Shown here: one piece after another, positions 1 to 8,316 of the stretch
How the letters are laid out: the number at the start of each line of letters is the position of its first letter
Position numbering within the stretch: position 1 is the stretch's first letter
Source of the DNA: Thiolinea disciformis DSM 14473
GTDB taxonomy: Bacteria > Pseudomonadota > Gammaproteobacteria > Thiotrichales > Thiotrichaceae
NCBI RefSeq assembly: GCF_000371925.1
Contig: NZ_AQVE01000015.1
Span: 30,386-94,385 of the forward strand
Reading direction: 5' to 3'
Length of the DNA stretch: 64,000 nt
Position numbers and translations under genes: made by a program
Notes under the pieces: generated by a model
Told to the model about the DNA's origin: nothing
What the model saw: only the letters and a program-made list of their open reading frames with translations
The model's database searches: none

Positions 1-103
1 TAAAAAAAATCAAGCCGCCAGTTGCAGGGTGTTGTAATAATTCGCGCTCTTCTGCGGAAACTTGAGTGCCTTCTAAATCCATCATGAGATAGCCCATCGA
101 CAT
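1..103 (-). CDS. nagZ: beta-N-acetylhexosaminidase NagZ, N-terminal fragment (cut by window edge)
   Basis: The minus strand encodes about 34 residues starting MSMGYLMMDLEG and including SAEERELLQHP and GGLIFF. This matches the known start of NagZ (MLDVEG, EERE-L-HP, GGLILF), the cytoplasmic glycoside hydrolase family 3 enzyme that removes GlcNAc from anhydro-muropeptides during cell-wall recycling. An AGGAG ribosome site (110-116 region) sits seven bases before ATG 103; a second ATG at 97 is possible. The rest of the gene lies outside the window, so catalytic residues cannot be checked. The identification rests only on the N-terminal strand pattern. Confidence 0.8.
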   Translation of the reverse strand, partial: MSMGYLMMDLEGTQVSAEERELLQHPATGGLIFF

Positions 104-228
104 ACCTTTCTCCTAGTTGGTTTCTGATGTCTAGTGGGCGAATTGTATAAGCTGTTAGGGGAATTGTCTTTCCTCGTCTTCTCAGCGCATAGTGGAGTGT
201 TTTTTGAGTAAAAGTGAGTGGATATATA

Positions 229-591
229 ATGAAATGTTTAGTGTTAATTGCACATGGAAGTCGCCGTGCTGCTTCGAATCAAGAAGTACAGGAACTGGCA
301 CAACGTGTTCAGGCACAAGCAGGTGAGCGTTTTGCTAAAGTGGAGAGTGCATTTTTAGAGCTAGCCGAACCGTCTATCCCTGATGCCATTGATGCGTGTG
401 TGGCGCAGGGGGCGACTGAGATTGTGATAGTGCCTTATTTCTTATCAGCAGGGCGTCATGTAGCCGAAGATGTGCCCGCTTTAGTGAAAGAGCGCAGTCT
501 ACATTATCCCCAAGTAAGATTTGAGTATGTAAAACATCTAGGCGCGGCTAATGAAATGGCGCTATTTATTTTGCAGCATGTGCCAGAATAA
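229..591 (+). CDS. cbiX: short sirohydrochlorin chelatase-like protein (CbiX/SirB family)
   Basis: A 120-residue protein of the small CbiX/SirB class, which inserts cobalt or iron into sirohydrochlorin in the cytoplasm on the way to cobalamin or siroheme. The two metal-binding histidines of the family are visible: His9 in LIAHGSR and His77 in SAGRHVAEDVP. The length matches the single-domain form that works as a homodimer. I start it at ATG 229 (MKCLVLIAHGS) because upstream residues of the longer reading frame (GTG 214) are not family-like; the ribosome site is weak. No tetrapyrrole gene is adjacent, so the metal (Co, Fe or Ni) is open. Confidence 0.88.
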   Translation: MKCLVLIAHGSRRAASNQEVQELAQRVQAQAGERFAKVESAFLELAEPSIPDAIDACVAQGATEIVIVPYFLSAGRHVAEDVPALVKERSLHYPQVRFEYVKHLGAANEMALFILQHVPE

Positions 592-642
592 AGCAGGAGG
601 GTATTAAGATTAAAAATTAATGCTAATGATTTAAAATAAAAA

Positions 643-828
643 GGGACGGTACCAAGCGGTCGTGTGAAATTTCTACCTTGAACCAAAGGTTCAAGTGGGT
701 GCTAGTCTCAATTCGTAAGGCTTACTGTCTTGCAGTCATGCACACAGAATTGAAGGGTCGCTCCCGGGATAATTAATAGGCTCAAGGATTTATCCATCTC
801 ATCTCGAGCCACCCAGAAATCCGTCCTT
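643..828 (-). ncRNA. ssrS: 6S RNA
   Basis: Read on the minus strand, this stretch carries the landmarks of gammaproteobacterial 6S RNA in order: CCTTGAGCC, CCCGGGAGCG, a GTGTGCATG segment, AGTAAGCCTTA, and the hairpin CTTGAACC-TTT-GGTTCAAG near the 3' end. The ends can pair (GGACGG at 821-826 with CCGTCC at 644-649), giving a rod of about 185 nt, close to the 184 nt of E. coli. T-rich sequence (CCCTTTTTATTTT) follows the 3' end. 6S RNA binds the sigma-70 RNA polymerase holoenzyme as a promoter mimic in stationary phase. Its position downstream of zapA on the same strand repeats the E. coli zapA-ssrS arrangement, with one gene inserted between on the other strand. A covariance-model search would settle exact ends. 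Confidence 0.9.
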
Positions 829-835
829 GGGGAAA

Positions 836-864
836 ATAGTAGACTATTTATACGTCGCTGGGAA
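836..864 (-). promoter_or_regulatory. candidate sigma-70 promoter of 6S RNA
   Basis: On the minus strand TTCCCA (859-864) and TACTAT (836-841) are 17 bases apart and end 8-10 bases before the predicted 5' end of 6S RNA. The -10 element is good and the -35 is weak. Inferred from spacing only. Confidence 0.5.
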
Positions 865-1006
865 GTAGCTTTAATCGGTTTAATACAGGCATTATTTGAA
901 ACTATGTATTCTTATTATATTTTCATGGTACAGCCAGCCAAACTTGCCTATAGTTGTACCAAGCCTTAGGCGATGCTTTCACTGATTGATGACGGAGGAG
1001 TGCTGT

Positions 1007-1438
1007 ATGAAAACCATTAAAACCTTTCTCAATGAAGCACAGCAATCGTTAGCAACGATTCAAACCACAGCGACCGTGTTGGATGCTTTAAATCTAATGG
1101 CGGAGCGTAATGTCAGTGCGGTCTTGGTGCTAGAGCAAGATCAATTACGCGGGATTTTTACCGAGCGTGATTATGCACGTAAGGTGATTTTGCAGGGAAA
1201 AAGCTCGCGCAACACCCCCATCAGTGAGGTCATGTCAACGACCTTGACGACGGTTAATCCTGATAAAAACATTAATGCTTGTATGGAATTGATGACCGAT
1301 AAGCGTGTACGCCATTTGCCCGTAGTAGACAGTGCGGGGCAATTGCTGGGGATTGTTTCCATTGGGGATGTGGTAAAAGAAGTTATGGCAGAACAGCGTT
1401 ACATGATCAATGAGCTGCAACGCTATATCGCTGGTTAA
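1007..1438 (+). CDS. CBS-domain pair protein
   Basis: A 143-residue cytoplasmic protein made of two CBS motifs (about residues 10-65 and 75-130) and little else. Typical strings are VSAVLVLEQDQLRGIFTERDYARK and the matching second copy RHLPVVDSAGQLLGIVSIGDVV. Stand-alone CBS pairs bind adenosine nucleotides such as AMP, ATP or NAD and act as energy sensors for partner proteins; the partner here is unknown. Start chosen at ATG 1007 because GGAGGAG lies at 993-999; an upstream in-frame ATG at 986 lacks this. Its stop overlaps the convergent zapA stop by four bases. Confidence 0.88.
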   Translation: MKTIKTFLNEAQQSLATIQTTATVLDALNLMAERNVSAVLVLEQDQLRGIFTERDYARKVILQGKSSRNTPISEVMSTTLTTVNPDKNINACMELMTDKRVRHLPVVDSAGQLLGIVSIGDVVKEVMAEQRYMINELQRYIAG

Positions 1439-1773
1439 GTATTTACTGCGGTAAAACGCTTTAAGGCAGAATCAAGCTTGGCTTGAATGCCTTGAAGTCG
1501 TTCAAGGGTTTGTGGATCAGTTTCGTTGATGGGGCTTGGGGTTGGTAGCGCGCTGGATTGTGTTTTTAATAATAATTCGTTAGCTAAATTCAGCGCTACC
1601 ATTACCGCGATACGGTCGTTGCCTAAGACTTTGCCGGTGTCGCGAATACGGCGCATTTCTTCATCAACGCGTTGGGCAGATGCTAGCAAGGCTTTTTCCT
1701 GACCTTTCGGGCAGGCAACTGTATATTCTTTGCTCAGAATGAGCACTTTAACCGGCACAATTTGCTGATCCAT
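1435..1773 (-). CDS. zapA: cell division protein ZapA
   Basis: A 112-residue protein beginning MDQQIVPVKVLILSKEYTVACP, the N-terminal ZapA beta-strand region, followed by a long helix (roughly 25-110) used for antiparallel tetramer formation. ZapA binds FtsZ and bundles protofilaments at the division ring. The small coiled-coil gene directly upstream (2 bases away) and 6S RNA downstream are the conserved gammaproteobacterial neighbourhood, which supports the call. Length is near the family norm. Confidence 0.9.
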   Translation of the reverse strand: MDQQIVPVKVLILSKEYTVACPKGQEKALLASAQRVDEEMRRIRDTGKVLGNDRIAVMVALNLANELLLKTQSSALPTPSPINETDPQTLERLQGIQAKLDSALKRFTAVNT

Positions 1774-1775
1774 GT

Positions 1776-2000
1776 CTAGTCGCCTTGGTCGAAGTCGGAA
1801 AATTGTTGTTTCAATTGGTTAATAATCGCTTCTATCTGCTGGCTAGCGGCTTGATTGTTTTGCTGTAAGCGGGTGCACTCTGCCTGCGCCTGTTGTAAGT
1901 GCTGGCGTAGATCACGGTTCTCAGTAAACAAACCTTCCGTCAAACTAAGGAGTTGTTCGAGTCGCTGTTCAAGATTATCAATGTGTTGTTGTAGAACCAT
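1776..2000 (-). CDS. small coiled-coil protein upstream of zapA (TIGR02449-like)
   Basis: About 74 residues, almost entirely a predicted coiled coil rich in Gln, Leu and Glu (heptads from LEQRLEQLL to the C-terminus). Small coiled-coil proteins of this kind (annotated as TIGR02449 family) commonly precede zapA in gammaproteobacteria, probably in the same transcript; there are only two bases before zapA. ATG 2000 is taken as start; a TTG at 2006 is also in frame and neither has a clear ribosome site. Likely linked to division or FtsZ bundling by context only. Confidence 0.7.
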   Translation of the reverse strand: MVLQQHIDNLEQRLEQLLSLTEGLFTENRDLRQHLQQAQAECTRLQQNNQAASQQIEAIINQLKQQFSDFDQGD

Positions 2001-2091
2001 ACACAATCACGTCATTGGGGGTTGGAGGTGGCAGATGCGAAATCTTGCCGTTGCACGCATAATACACGTTTCAGCCTAGGAGGCGGATACT

Positions 2092-2649
2092 TTGGAACAA
2101 GGATTACCAGAATTTTATACACTAGAAGATGTTTTAATGCGACTAGATGCACAATTTTCTGCCGCTGAATTACATGGTGCAGCCTGTGGTGTCTTAGTCG
2201 TCAATCGCCATTACGCGTTCGATAAATGGATCAAACAAGTAGCGGCGGAAGCAATGGGTGATGATGAGGCTTATGATTTAGTGGAGCAAGTATTTGCTGA
2301 TGCCCACTATAAATTGAATACCGAAGCCTTAGCGTTTGATTTGTTATTGCCAGAAGAAGATGAACCCTTAGCGCAACAAGTCGCCGCGTTACAAAAATGG
2401 TGTCAGGGTTTTGCTTATGGCTTAGCCTTATCCGGCTTGAAAACCCTGCAGGATTTGCCTAAAGACTCTCGGGAGTGGGTTGAGGATGTCGTGAAAATTG
2501 GGGCAGCGGGCGAGATGGATGTCGATGATGAAGATGCCTCTGAAGATGCTTTTATTGAGTTGGTAGAATTTGTACGCGTTGGCGTGTTACTGATAAATGA
2601 AGAATTACAACCCGTGCGCGGACGCGCCAAGGTGAATGAGAATGAATAA
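2092..2649 (+). CDS. ygfB: UPF0149/YgfB family protein
   Basis: A 185-residue acidic cytoplasmic protein of the YgfB/YecA-like helical family. Family signs are the N-terminal pattern LHGAACGVLV, the middle QKWCQGFAYGLAL and the C-terminal helix FVRVGVLLINEEL. Translation starts at TTG 2092, supported by AGGAGG about nine bases upstream; there is no better ATG. In Pseudomonas this family has been tied to control of the AmpR/AmpDh3 pathway, but the biochemical role in general is unsettled. It is first in an operon with pepP (8-base overlap) and ubiH, the standard gammaproteobacterial order. Confidence 0.88.
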   Translation: MEQGLPEFYTLEDVLMRLDAQFSAAELHGAACGVLVVNRHYAFDKWIKQVAAEAMGDDEAYDLVEQVFADAHYKLNTEALAFDLLLPEEDEPLAQQVAALQKWCQGFAYGLALSGLKTLQDLPKDSREWVEDVVKIGAAGEMDVDDEDASEDAFIELVEFVRVGVLLINEELQPVRGRAKVNENE

Positions 2650-4000
2650 GCAAATACCCAGCATTTCGCCAGAAACTTACGCAGCACGTCGCAGAGTGCT
2701 CATGGATAAGTTAGGTAAGCAAGGCGTGGCCATTGTTAAGTCAGCCGCTGTACTGATTCGCAATCGCGATGCAGACTTTCCGTTTCGCCAAGATAGCGAT
2801 TTTTGGTATTTGACCGGATTTAATGAGCCAGAAGCGGTCGCAGTATTTATCCCAGAGCGTGAAGAGGGTGAGTTTATATTATTTTGCCAGCCGCGTGACC
2901 CTGCGATGGAACGGTGGACGGGTCGACGTGCAGGTGTCGAAGGCGTAGTCGCTGATTATGGTGCGGATCAAGCGTTTGTGATTGGTGAATTAGATAAGCG
3001 TCTACCCAATTTAATCAGTGGTCGCTCAGAAATTCATTATCGGCTTGGTACGGATGAAGGCTTAGATCAGCAAGTTATGAGCTGGATCAATGTATTACGT
3101 CGCCAAGTACGTAATGGTATACCTGCACCGACCACGCTAAAAATGCTGGATGTGATTTTGCACGATATGCGCCTGTTTAAAGCGCCGGAAGAGGTCGCGA
3201 TGATGCGCTATGCGGCTCAAACTTCAGCCCGTGCGCATACCAAAGCGATGCAGATTTGCCGTCCGCAGATGAATGAGTTTCAAATTGAGGCGGAGTTAGT
3301 GCGGGAGTTCCGCGTAGATGGCATGGTACCCGCTTATAATTCTATCGTCGGTGCTGGTGAGAATGGCTGTATCTTGCATTATGTGGAAAACAATTGCCCA
3401 CTGAAGGCAGGTGATTTGCTCTTGATTGATGCAGCAGGGGAACATCAGGGTTATGCCAGTGATATTACCCGTACCTTTCCAGTGAGTGGTAAATTTAGCC
3501 CTGAGCAGCGTGCTTTATATCAAGTGGTATTGGATGCGCAAAAGGCTGCCATTGCGGCGGTAAAGCCGGGCAATACTTGGGATGATCCGCATCAGGCAGC
3601 CGTTCGTGCCCTGACATCAGGTTTGGTAGCGTTAGGTTTATTGCAAGGGAGTGTGGAGGAATTAATGAAAGATCCGCCCCCACCTGCCGACGGTGAGAAG
3701 GCGAGCGAAGCACCTTATCGTCAATTTTATATGCATAAAACCGGACATTGGCTTGGTTTAGATGTGCATGATGTGGGTGAGTATAAAATGAATGGGGAAT
3801 GGCGCATCTTAGAGACGGGCATGGTGTTGACGGTAGAGCCGGGACTTTACATCTCGCCTGCGGATAATGTTGACCCCAAATGGTGGAATATCGGTATTCG
3901 TATCGAGGATGACGTGTTAGTGACTCACGATGGCTGTGAAATTCTCACCAGTGGCGTGGTGAAAGAGATTCATGATATTGAGGCTTTAATGGCAGGCTAG
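2642..4000 (+). CDS. pepP: Xaa-Pro aminopeptidase PepP
   Basis: A 452-residue cytoplasmic metallopeptidase of family M24B that removes the N-terminal residue before proline. The N-terminal creatinase-like domain (about 5-170) precedes the pita-bread catalytic domain. The five metal ligands are present: Asp263 (LLIDAAGE), Asp274 (ASDITRTFP), His369 (GHWLG), Glu399 (VEPGLY) and Glu422 (RIEDD), as required for two manganese ions. Start taken at ATG 2642 because AAGGTG is well spaced from it but too close to ATG 2636. Overlaps ygfB by eight bases and is followed by ubiH after ten. Confidence 0.95.
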   Translation: MNKQIPSISPETYAARRRVLMDKLGKQGVAIVKSAAVLIRNRDADFPFRQDSDFWYLTGFNEPEAVAVFIPEREEGEFILFCQPRDPAMERWTGRRAGVEGVVADYGADQAFVIGELDKRLPNLISGRSEIHYRLGTDEGLDQQVMSWINVLRRQVRNGIPAPTTLKMLDVILHDMRLFKAPEEVAMMRYAAQTSARAHTKAMQICRPQMNEFQIEAELVREFRVDGMVPAYNSIVGAGENGCILHYVENNCPLKAGDLLLIDAAGEHQGYASDITRTFPVSGKFSPEQRALYQVVLDAQKAAIAAVKPGNTWDDPHQAAVRALTSGLVALGLLQGSVEELMKDPPPPADGEKASEAPYRQFYMHKTGHWLGLDVHDVGEYKMNGEWRILETGMVLTVEPGLYISPADNVDPKWWNIGIRIEDDVLVTHDGCEILTSGVVKEIHDIEALMAG

Positions 4001-4010
4001 AGGATTGGCG

Positions 4011-5234
4011 ATGGATACGCCTTATGATGTGGTAATTGTAGGTGGAGGCATGGTGGGTGCGAGTTTGGCACTGGCCTTAAGTCCTTTGGGATTAAAATTC
4101 GCGTTGGTAGAGACTTTCGCTTTTGGGTCTCAAGCTAGCCAGCCCGGTTATGATGATCGTTCGATTGCACTTTCCTATGGTTCTAGCTTGATTTACCAAG
4201 GCATGGGTTTATGGCCCGCACTCCAGCAGGGTGTTGAACCTATTGTAACTATTCATGTGTCTGATCGTGGTCATTTAGGAGCAACCCGCCTGAGCGCCAG
4301 CCAAGAACAAGTACCTGCCTTAGGTTATGTCGTGGAAAGCCGTGTTTTGGGGCAGGCTTTGCATCAGGCCTTAACGCAAAGCTCGCTAGACTTGATCGCT
4401 CCTGCCCAAGTCATTGATCTCACTCAAGAAGCGGATCAGGTGAGTTTGCATATAAAACGGCAAGCGGCTAGTGAATTCATCACGGCACGTTTAGTCGTCA
4501 TTGCCGATGGTAGTCGTTCAGCCTTACGGGAAAAGTTAGGCATTAAGGTGCATGAGCGTGATTATGAGCAAAGTGCAGTGATTGCCAATGTCACCACTGA
4601 GCAGCCGCATCTCAATCAAGCTTACGAGCGTTTCACTCCTAATGGCCCCTTGGCGTTATTACCTATGACCCAAGGTCGTTATTCGTTGGTCTGGACACAG
4701 CGTAAAACAGCGGCGGATGCGATTTTGGCTTTAAATGAAGCTGATTTTTTGCAGCAGTTGCAAGAGGCTTTTGGCTGGCGGCAAGGGAAGTTTTTGCGGG
4801 TAGGGCAGCGCACCGCTTATCCTTTAAGTTTAATTAAATCCGAACATGAATTGGCGGGACGTGCTGTCTTAATCGGTAATGCTTCCCACACCCTCCATCC
4901 TGTTGCAGGCCAAGGTTTGAATCTTGCTTTGCGGGATGTGGCTTTATTGGCAGAATTAATAGCCGAACAGCATAAAGCAGCTAAGGATTTAGGTGATCCT
5001 ATTTTATTAGACACTTACCAATCCCAACGCAATAAAGATTATCGCCAAGTTCTCACGTATACCGATACCCTAGTTCGGGTGTTTTCAAATGATTTTGCGC
5101 CCTTAGCCCATGCACGTGCCCTAGGTTTAATGGTGGTAGATCGCATTGCACCACTACGCGATTTATTGACGAAGCAAAGTATGGGCTTACGTTTTAAAAA
5201 GCCACGTTTAGCACGGGGCCTGCCTTTGAGTTAA
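4011..5234 (+). CDS. ubiH: UbiH-type FAD monooxygenase (ubiquinone biosynthesis)
   Basis: A 407-residue class A flavoprotein monooxygenase. The N-terminal FAD dinucleotide motif VIVGGGMVGASLALAL is at about residues 7-22; the second FAD motif region contains GNASHTLHPVAGQGLNLALRD in pieces typical of UbiH rather than UbiF or UbiI. It hydroxylates the ring of the ubiquinone precursor at the inner membrane face. ATG 4011 has AGAGG seven bases upstream. Position after pepP is the classical ygfB-pepP-ubiH order; the usual following ubiI-like paralogue is absent here, and the gene ends just before a MITE-like repeat. Confidence 0.9.
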   Translation: MDTPYDVVIVGGGMVGASLALALSPLGLKFALVETFAFGSQASQPGYDDRSIALSYGSSLIYQGMGLWPALQQGVEPIVTIHVSDRGHLGATRLSASQEQVPALGYVVESRVLGQALHQALTQSSLDLIAPAQVIDLTQEADQVSLHIKRQAASEFITARLVVIADGSRSALREKLGIKVHERDYEQSAVIANVTTEQPHLNQAYERFTPNGPLALLPMTQGRYSLVWTQRKTAADAILALNEADFLQQLQEAFGWRQGKFLRVGQRTAYPLSLIKSEHELAGRAVLIGNASHTLHPVAGQGLNLALRDVALLAELIAEQHKAAKDLGDPILLDTYQSQRNKDYRQVLTYTDTLVRVFSNDFAPLAHARALGLMVVDRIAPLRDLLTKQSMGLRFKKPRLARGLPLS

Positions 5235-5296
5235 CGCATAGTGGCAGAACTACTAACCTAGCGCTGCCTAGCGTTTAATAGTGTTCGCTCCAATTG

Positions 5297-5404
5297 TATA
5301 GTGAATTTTGATTAATAGGCTACATATCACTTTTGGTGCGAAACCTAGCACAGCTGATTTTTAACAGAAAACCATGTGTAGTCTGTTAATCAAAATTCAC
5401 TATA
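5297..5404. repeat. 108 bp MITE-like element with 31 bp terminal inverted repeats
   Basis: The two ends are near-perfect inverted copies of about 31 bases starting TATAGTGAATTTTGATTAA (5297-5327 and, reversed, 5374-5404), with only a few mismatches, around a 46-base centre. Both ends finish in TA, so a TA target duplication is possible, as in IS630/Tc1-mariner elements. It has no coding capacity. It lies between the convergent ends of ubiH and the oligopeptidase gene and could also act as a terminator for either one. Only one copy is seen in the window. Confidence 0.75.
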
Positions 5405-5406
5405 TT

Positions 5407-7533
5407 TTAGGGTTGGCTCATTAAATGCTGGTATAAAAACTCATAAGACAAGGCTTCCATCAAGGCAGCTTGTTCCTTGTTTGCTGCACCTTCATGTCCA
5501 CCTTCTATATTCTCGTAGTACCAAACCGCATGACCTTGATCTTTCATTTTGGCGAACATTTTGCGCGCATGAGCAGGGTGAACACGATCATCACGCGTGG
5601 AGGTTTTGAGGAATAATGGTGGGTATTTTTGCTCAGCTTTGACATGATGGTAAGGGGAATAAGCGTGGAGTTGTGACCAATCCGTTTCAGGATTGCCGTA
5701 TTCATCGAGCCACGATGCTCCTGCTAATAACAGTGGATAGCGTTGCATATCCAGTAGTGGCACTTCACTAACAATAGCGCCAAATAATTCGGGATAATGT
5801 ATCAGCATATTGCCCATTAAAAGGCCGCCATTGCTAGCACCAATGATACCAAGCTTTTTAGGGTTGGTGACTTTGCGTGCGATTAGGTCTTGAGCGATGG
5901 CTGCAAAATCTTCATAAGCTTTATAGCGTTTTTCTTTCACAGCGGCTTGGTGCCAAGCTGGGCCATATTCACCGCCACCCCGAATATTCGCTACCACATA
6001 AATACCGCCTTGATTGAGCCATGCTTTACCGACCGTTGCATCATAAACAGGGGTTAACGAAACCTCAAAACCGCCATAGCCATACAGCAATGTCGGATGT
6101 GTCGCATTCAACACTAGATTTTTCGGCGCAATTTGGAAGTAGGGCACACGCGTACCGTCTTTCGAGGTGGCGAAGTGTTGGCTAATGGCTAAATCGTTGG
6201 TTTCAAAAAAACTAGGTGTTTGTTTTAGTTTTTCCGGCGCTTTACCGACTGCTCCCTGATATAAACTGCTAGGCGTTAAATAGTCGGTCACGGTCATAAA
6301 ATAGTCATTGCTATAGTCGGGATCAACTGCCTCAAGGCTTACTGTGCCTAAGTTGGGTGCAACACCAAAGTCTTGCTCTTGCCATTGCGTGTTTTCAGCC
6401 TTGAATGCTCTTAAATGATTTTTGACATCCTCCAACACCGTTAGAATAACGTAGTCCCGAGTAAAGGTGATATTTTCTAAAGAACTGTGGGTAGTCGGTG
6501 TAAACAGCACTTGAAAGTGTGCTTTACCCGCCATGAAATCGGCTAAAGGTGTGGCGATTAAGCTACCGACGCTATAGCTTTGTTGTTGATAGGTATAAGC
6601 GCTACGCAATTGTAGTAATAACCAAGAGCGCTGAATATATTTATGTGAATCTTTGGGTGCGTCTAGTTTAACGAGTTTGCCATCAGCCTCACGTATATAG
6701 ACATCATCTTCATAAAACGACAAATTATGATAAACAATATCACGCTCAAAGTCGGGCTGATGATTCCGATAAGCCCCAACCCCTAAGTCCTTACTTGAGC
6801 CTTCATAAACGAGGCTGGCTTCTGTCATGGGGGTGCCACGCTTCCATTCGCGTACCACGCGTGGATAACCCGACTCCGTCAGGCTATTGGCTCCGAAATC
6901 GCTTGCAACATAAACCGTGTCTGCATCTTTCCAAGCCAGCAAGCCTTTGGCTTCGGGGCGTATAAATCCATTGTCTACAAAGCGTTTTTGTTCCAAATCA
7001 AATTCACGAGTCGTGGTGGCGTCTGCACCACCTTTAGACAAATCGATCAAGCAGCGTTTATAGTCTGGTGGTAAGCAATCACTACCACCCCATACCCAAG
7101 TGACTTGCTCCGCTTTACTTAAGGCATCTAAGTCTAATACCGTTTCCCACTTGGGATTAGCCTTGCGGTATTCCTCAAGGCTAGTGCGCCGCCATACGCC
7201 TTGCGGGTGCTCATCGTCCTGCCAAAAGTTATAGTAAAAAGTGCCGAGTTTGCTAATAAAAGGGATGCGTTCTTTTGAGTTGTAAATTGTTAATAAATCG
7301 GCTTTTAACTGCTTAAAATGTGGCGTTTGAGTGAGAGCCTGCTCAGTCACTTTATTTTGTTCGCGTACCCAATTTAGGACTTTTTCATCCTCAATGGCTT
7401 CTAACCATTGATAAGGATCACTCATTATTTGTTGTTGTGCGGATTTTTCCATGGCAAAAACTCCCCCAATGAACCAATAACTACAACTTAGCATTAAGAC
7501 AATAATGCCTACGTTGGACCCGAAGCTCTTCAT
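5407..7533 (-). CDS. prolyl oligopeptidase family protein (S9A), probably exported
   Basis: A 708-residue serine peptidase with an N-terminal seven-bladed propeller (about 40-430) and a C-terminal alpha/beta hydrolase domain. The catalytic triad is visible: Ser567 in GASNGGLL, Asp649 in RDDRV and His680 in GGHEG. Family members cleave peptides under about 30 residues after proline. Residues 1-28 form a hydrophobic, signal-like segment ending VFA, so export to the periplasm is likely if translation starts at the first Met; an internal Met28 (MEKSAQQQ) would give a cytoplasmic form. It stands alone, with no obvious operon partner. Confidence 0.88.
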   Translation of the reverse strand: MKSFGSNVGIIVLMLSCSYWFIGGVFAMEKSAQQQIMSDPYQWLEAIEDEKVLNWVREQNKVTEQALTQTPHFKQLKADLLTIYNSKERIPFISKLGTFYYNFWQDDEHPQGVWRRTSLEEYRKANPKWETVLDLDALSKAEQVTWVWGGSDCLPPDYKRCLIDLSKGGADATTTREFDLEQKRFVDNGFIRPEAKGLLAWKDADTVYVASDFGANSLTESGYPRVVREWKRGTPMTEASLVYEGSSKDLGVGAYRNHQPDFERDIVYHNLSFYEDDVYIREADGKLVKLDAPKDSHKYIQRSWLLLQLRSAYTYQQQSYSVGSLIATPLADFMAGKAHFQVLFTPTTHSSLENITFTRDYVILTVLEDVKNHLRAFKAENTQWQEQDFGVAPNLGTVSLEAVDPDYSNDYFMTVTDYLTPSSLYQGAVGKAPEKLKQTPSFFETNDLAISQHFATSKDGTRVPYFQIAPKNLVLNATHPTLLYGYGGFEVSLTPVYDATVGKAWLNQGGIYVVANIRGGGEYGPAWHQAAVKEKRYKAYEDFAAIAQDLIARKVTNPKKLGIIGASNGGLLMGNMLIHYPELFGAIVSEVPLLDMQRYPLLLAGASWLDEYGNPETDWSQLHAYSPYHHVKAEQKYPPLFLKTSTRDDRVHPAHARKMFAKMKDQGHAVWYYENIEGGHEGAANKEQAALMEALSYEFLYQHLMSQP

Positions 7534-7881
7534 GATTGGTGCCTTGTACTACGTTCATAAAGATTACTATATAGTGTTTCTGGCTCAGACTCTGTTGCGA
7601 TGTTTATAGATAGCTAATCATAAATTTATAAATATCTATAAATATGAATAATTTAAATCACTGGCTGAATTTATTAGTATGTTTTATATTATATAAGTTT
7701 TTGATATATAAAGAAATTGAGCCTAAAGTAGTAAGTTTTATGCCACCATCTGTCGGGATATTTTGACCAAAAAACCTTCATCCAGCTAACAAAAAATCCA
7801 ATTTAGTTAAACTGTGTTTGGGTTGTTTTTAGCTAGGCATCTAAAAACATGGTTTAAAACAATAGACAAGGAGTATTAGTT
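7534..7881. other. AT-rich divergent intergenic region
   Basis: 348 bases between two divergent genes. It is AT-rich with short runs such as ATAAATTTATAAATATCTATAAA pieces, probably promoter sequence. I see no convincing gene, RNA or repeat. An AAGGAG ribosome site for the next gene sits near the right end. Confidence 0.5.
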
Positions 7882-8238
7882 ATGGTTATGCCTTATTCTC
7901 CATATGCAACTACACCATATGCACCTGCCTCTGCATGGGGCCTAAATAGAACACAACCACCGATGAGCCCTGAGTTACCTTTAACACCTTATATGCAAGG
8001 TCGTTTGAGTACAGCATTTAATCAAACCTCTTGGGGCAATTCACACCAAGTCAGTAAAGTTTATGACAATGACTATTCTGGTACACCCTCTATCGGTGAT
8101 TCTGTGGTATTAACCAATAATCATTATGGTTGGGGTGGTGGTGCATACTGGGGGCATCAGCCAACAACATTAAGTATGATTACGGCTGAAGTATCCAGAA
8201 TTGCAGGCTTAGGTTACGGTGCACCTTGGTATGGCTAA
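7882..8238 (+). CDS. orphan small protein rich in Tyr, Pro, Gly and Trp
   Basis: 118 residues, not recognised. It has no signal peptide, membrane segment or cysteine. The N-terminal third is Pro/Tyr/Ala-rich (MPYSPYATTPYAPASAWG), the middle contains a polar stretch, and the C-terminal part is Gly/Trp/Tyr-rich (YGWGGGAYWGH and GLGYGAPWYG). The ribosome site AAGGAG is well spaced, and a strong terminator follows within 30 bases, so it is a real, monocistronic gene. Composition suggests a flexible or structural protein. Function is unknown. Confidence 0.7.
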   Translation: MVMPYSPYATTPYAPASAWGLNRTQPPMSPELPLTPYMQGRLSTAFNQTSWGNSHQVSKVYDNDYSGTPSIGDSVVLTNNHYGWGGGAYWGHQPTTLSMITAEVSRIAGLGYGAPWYG

Positions 8239-8266
8239 AGGCTTAGCTGTCTAAGTTGCATAAAAG

Positions 8267-8303
8267 AACCAGAGTTATCTCTATGGATTAACTCTGGTTT
8301 TTC
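8267..8303 (+). terminator. rho-independent terminator
   Basis: Perfect 11-base stem AACCAGAGTTA / TAACTCTGGTT around an 11-base loop, followed by TTTTTCATTTT on the plus strand. On the other strand it is followed by CTTTT, so it may also serve the facing lipoprotein gene. Confidence 0.85.
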
Positions 8304-8316
8304 ATTTTCAATAGAC

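Noticed and set aside
504..686. 60-residue minus-strand open frame at the cbiX end
   Set aside because: It overlaps both cbiX and the 3' end of 6S RNA; no family, no ribosome site.
676..700. TTGAACC/GGTTCAA hairpin read as a plus-strand 6S RNA
   Set aside because: The hairpin is near-palindromic, but the remaining landmarks and the end pairing fit only on the minus strand.
1076..1092. TTGGATGC match to the ECF motif
   Set aside because: Inside the CBS coding sequence, without a CGTA box at the right spacing.
5297..5404. Simple terminator instead of mobile element
   Set aside because: The 31-base ends with TA termini and 46-base centre are too long and regular for an ordinary terminator.
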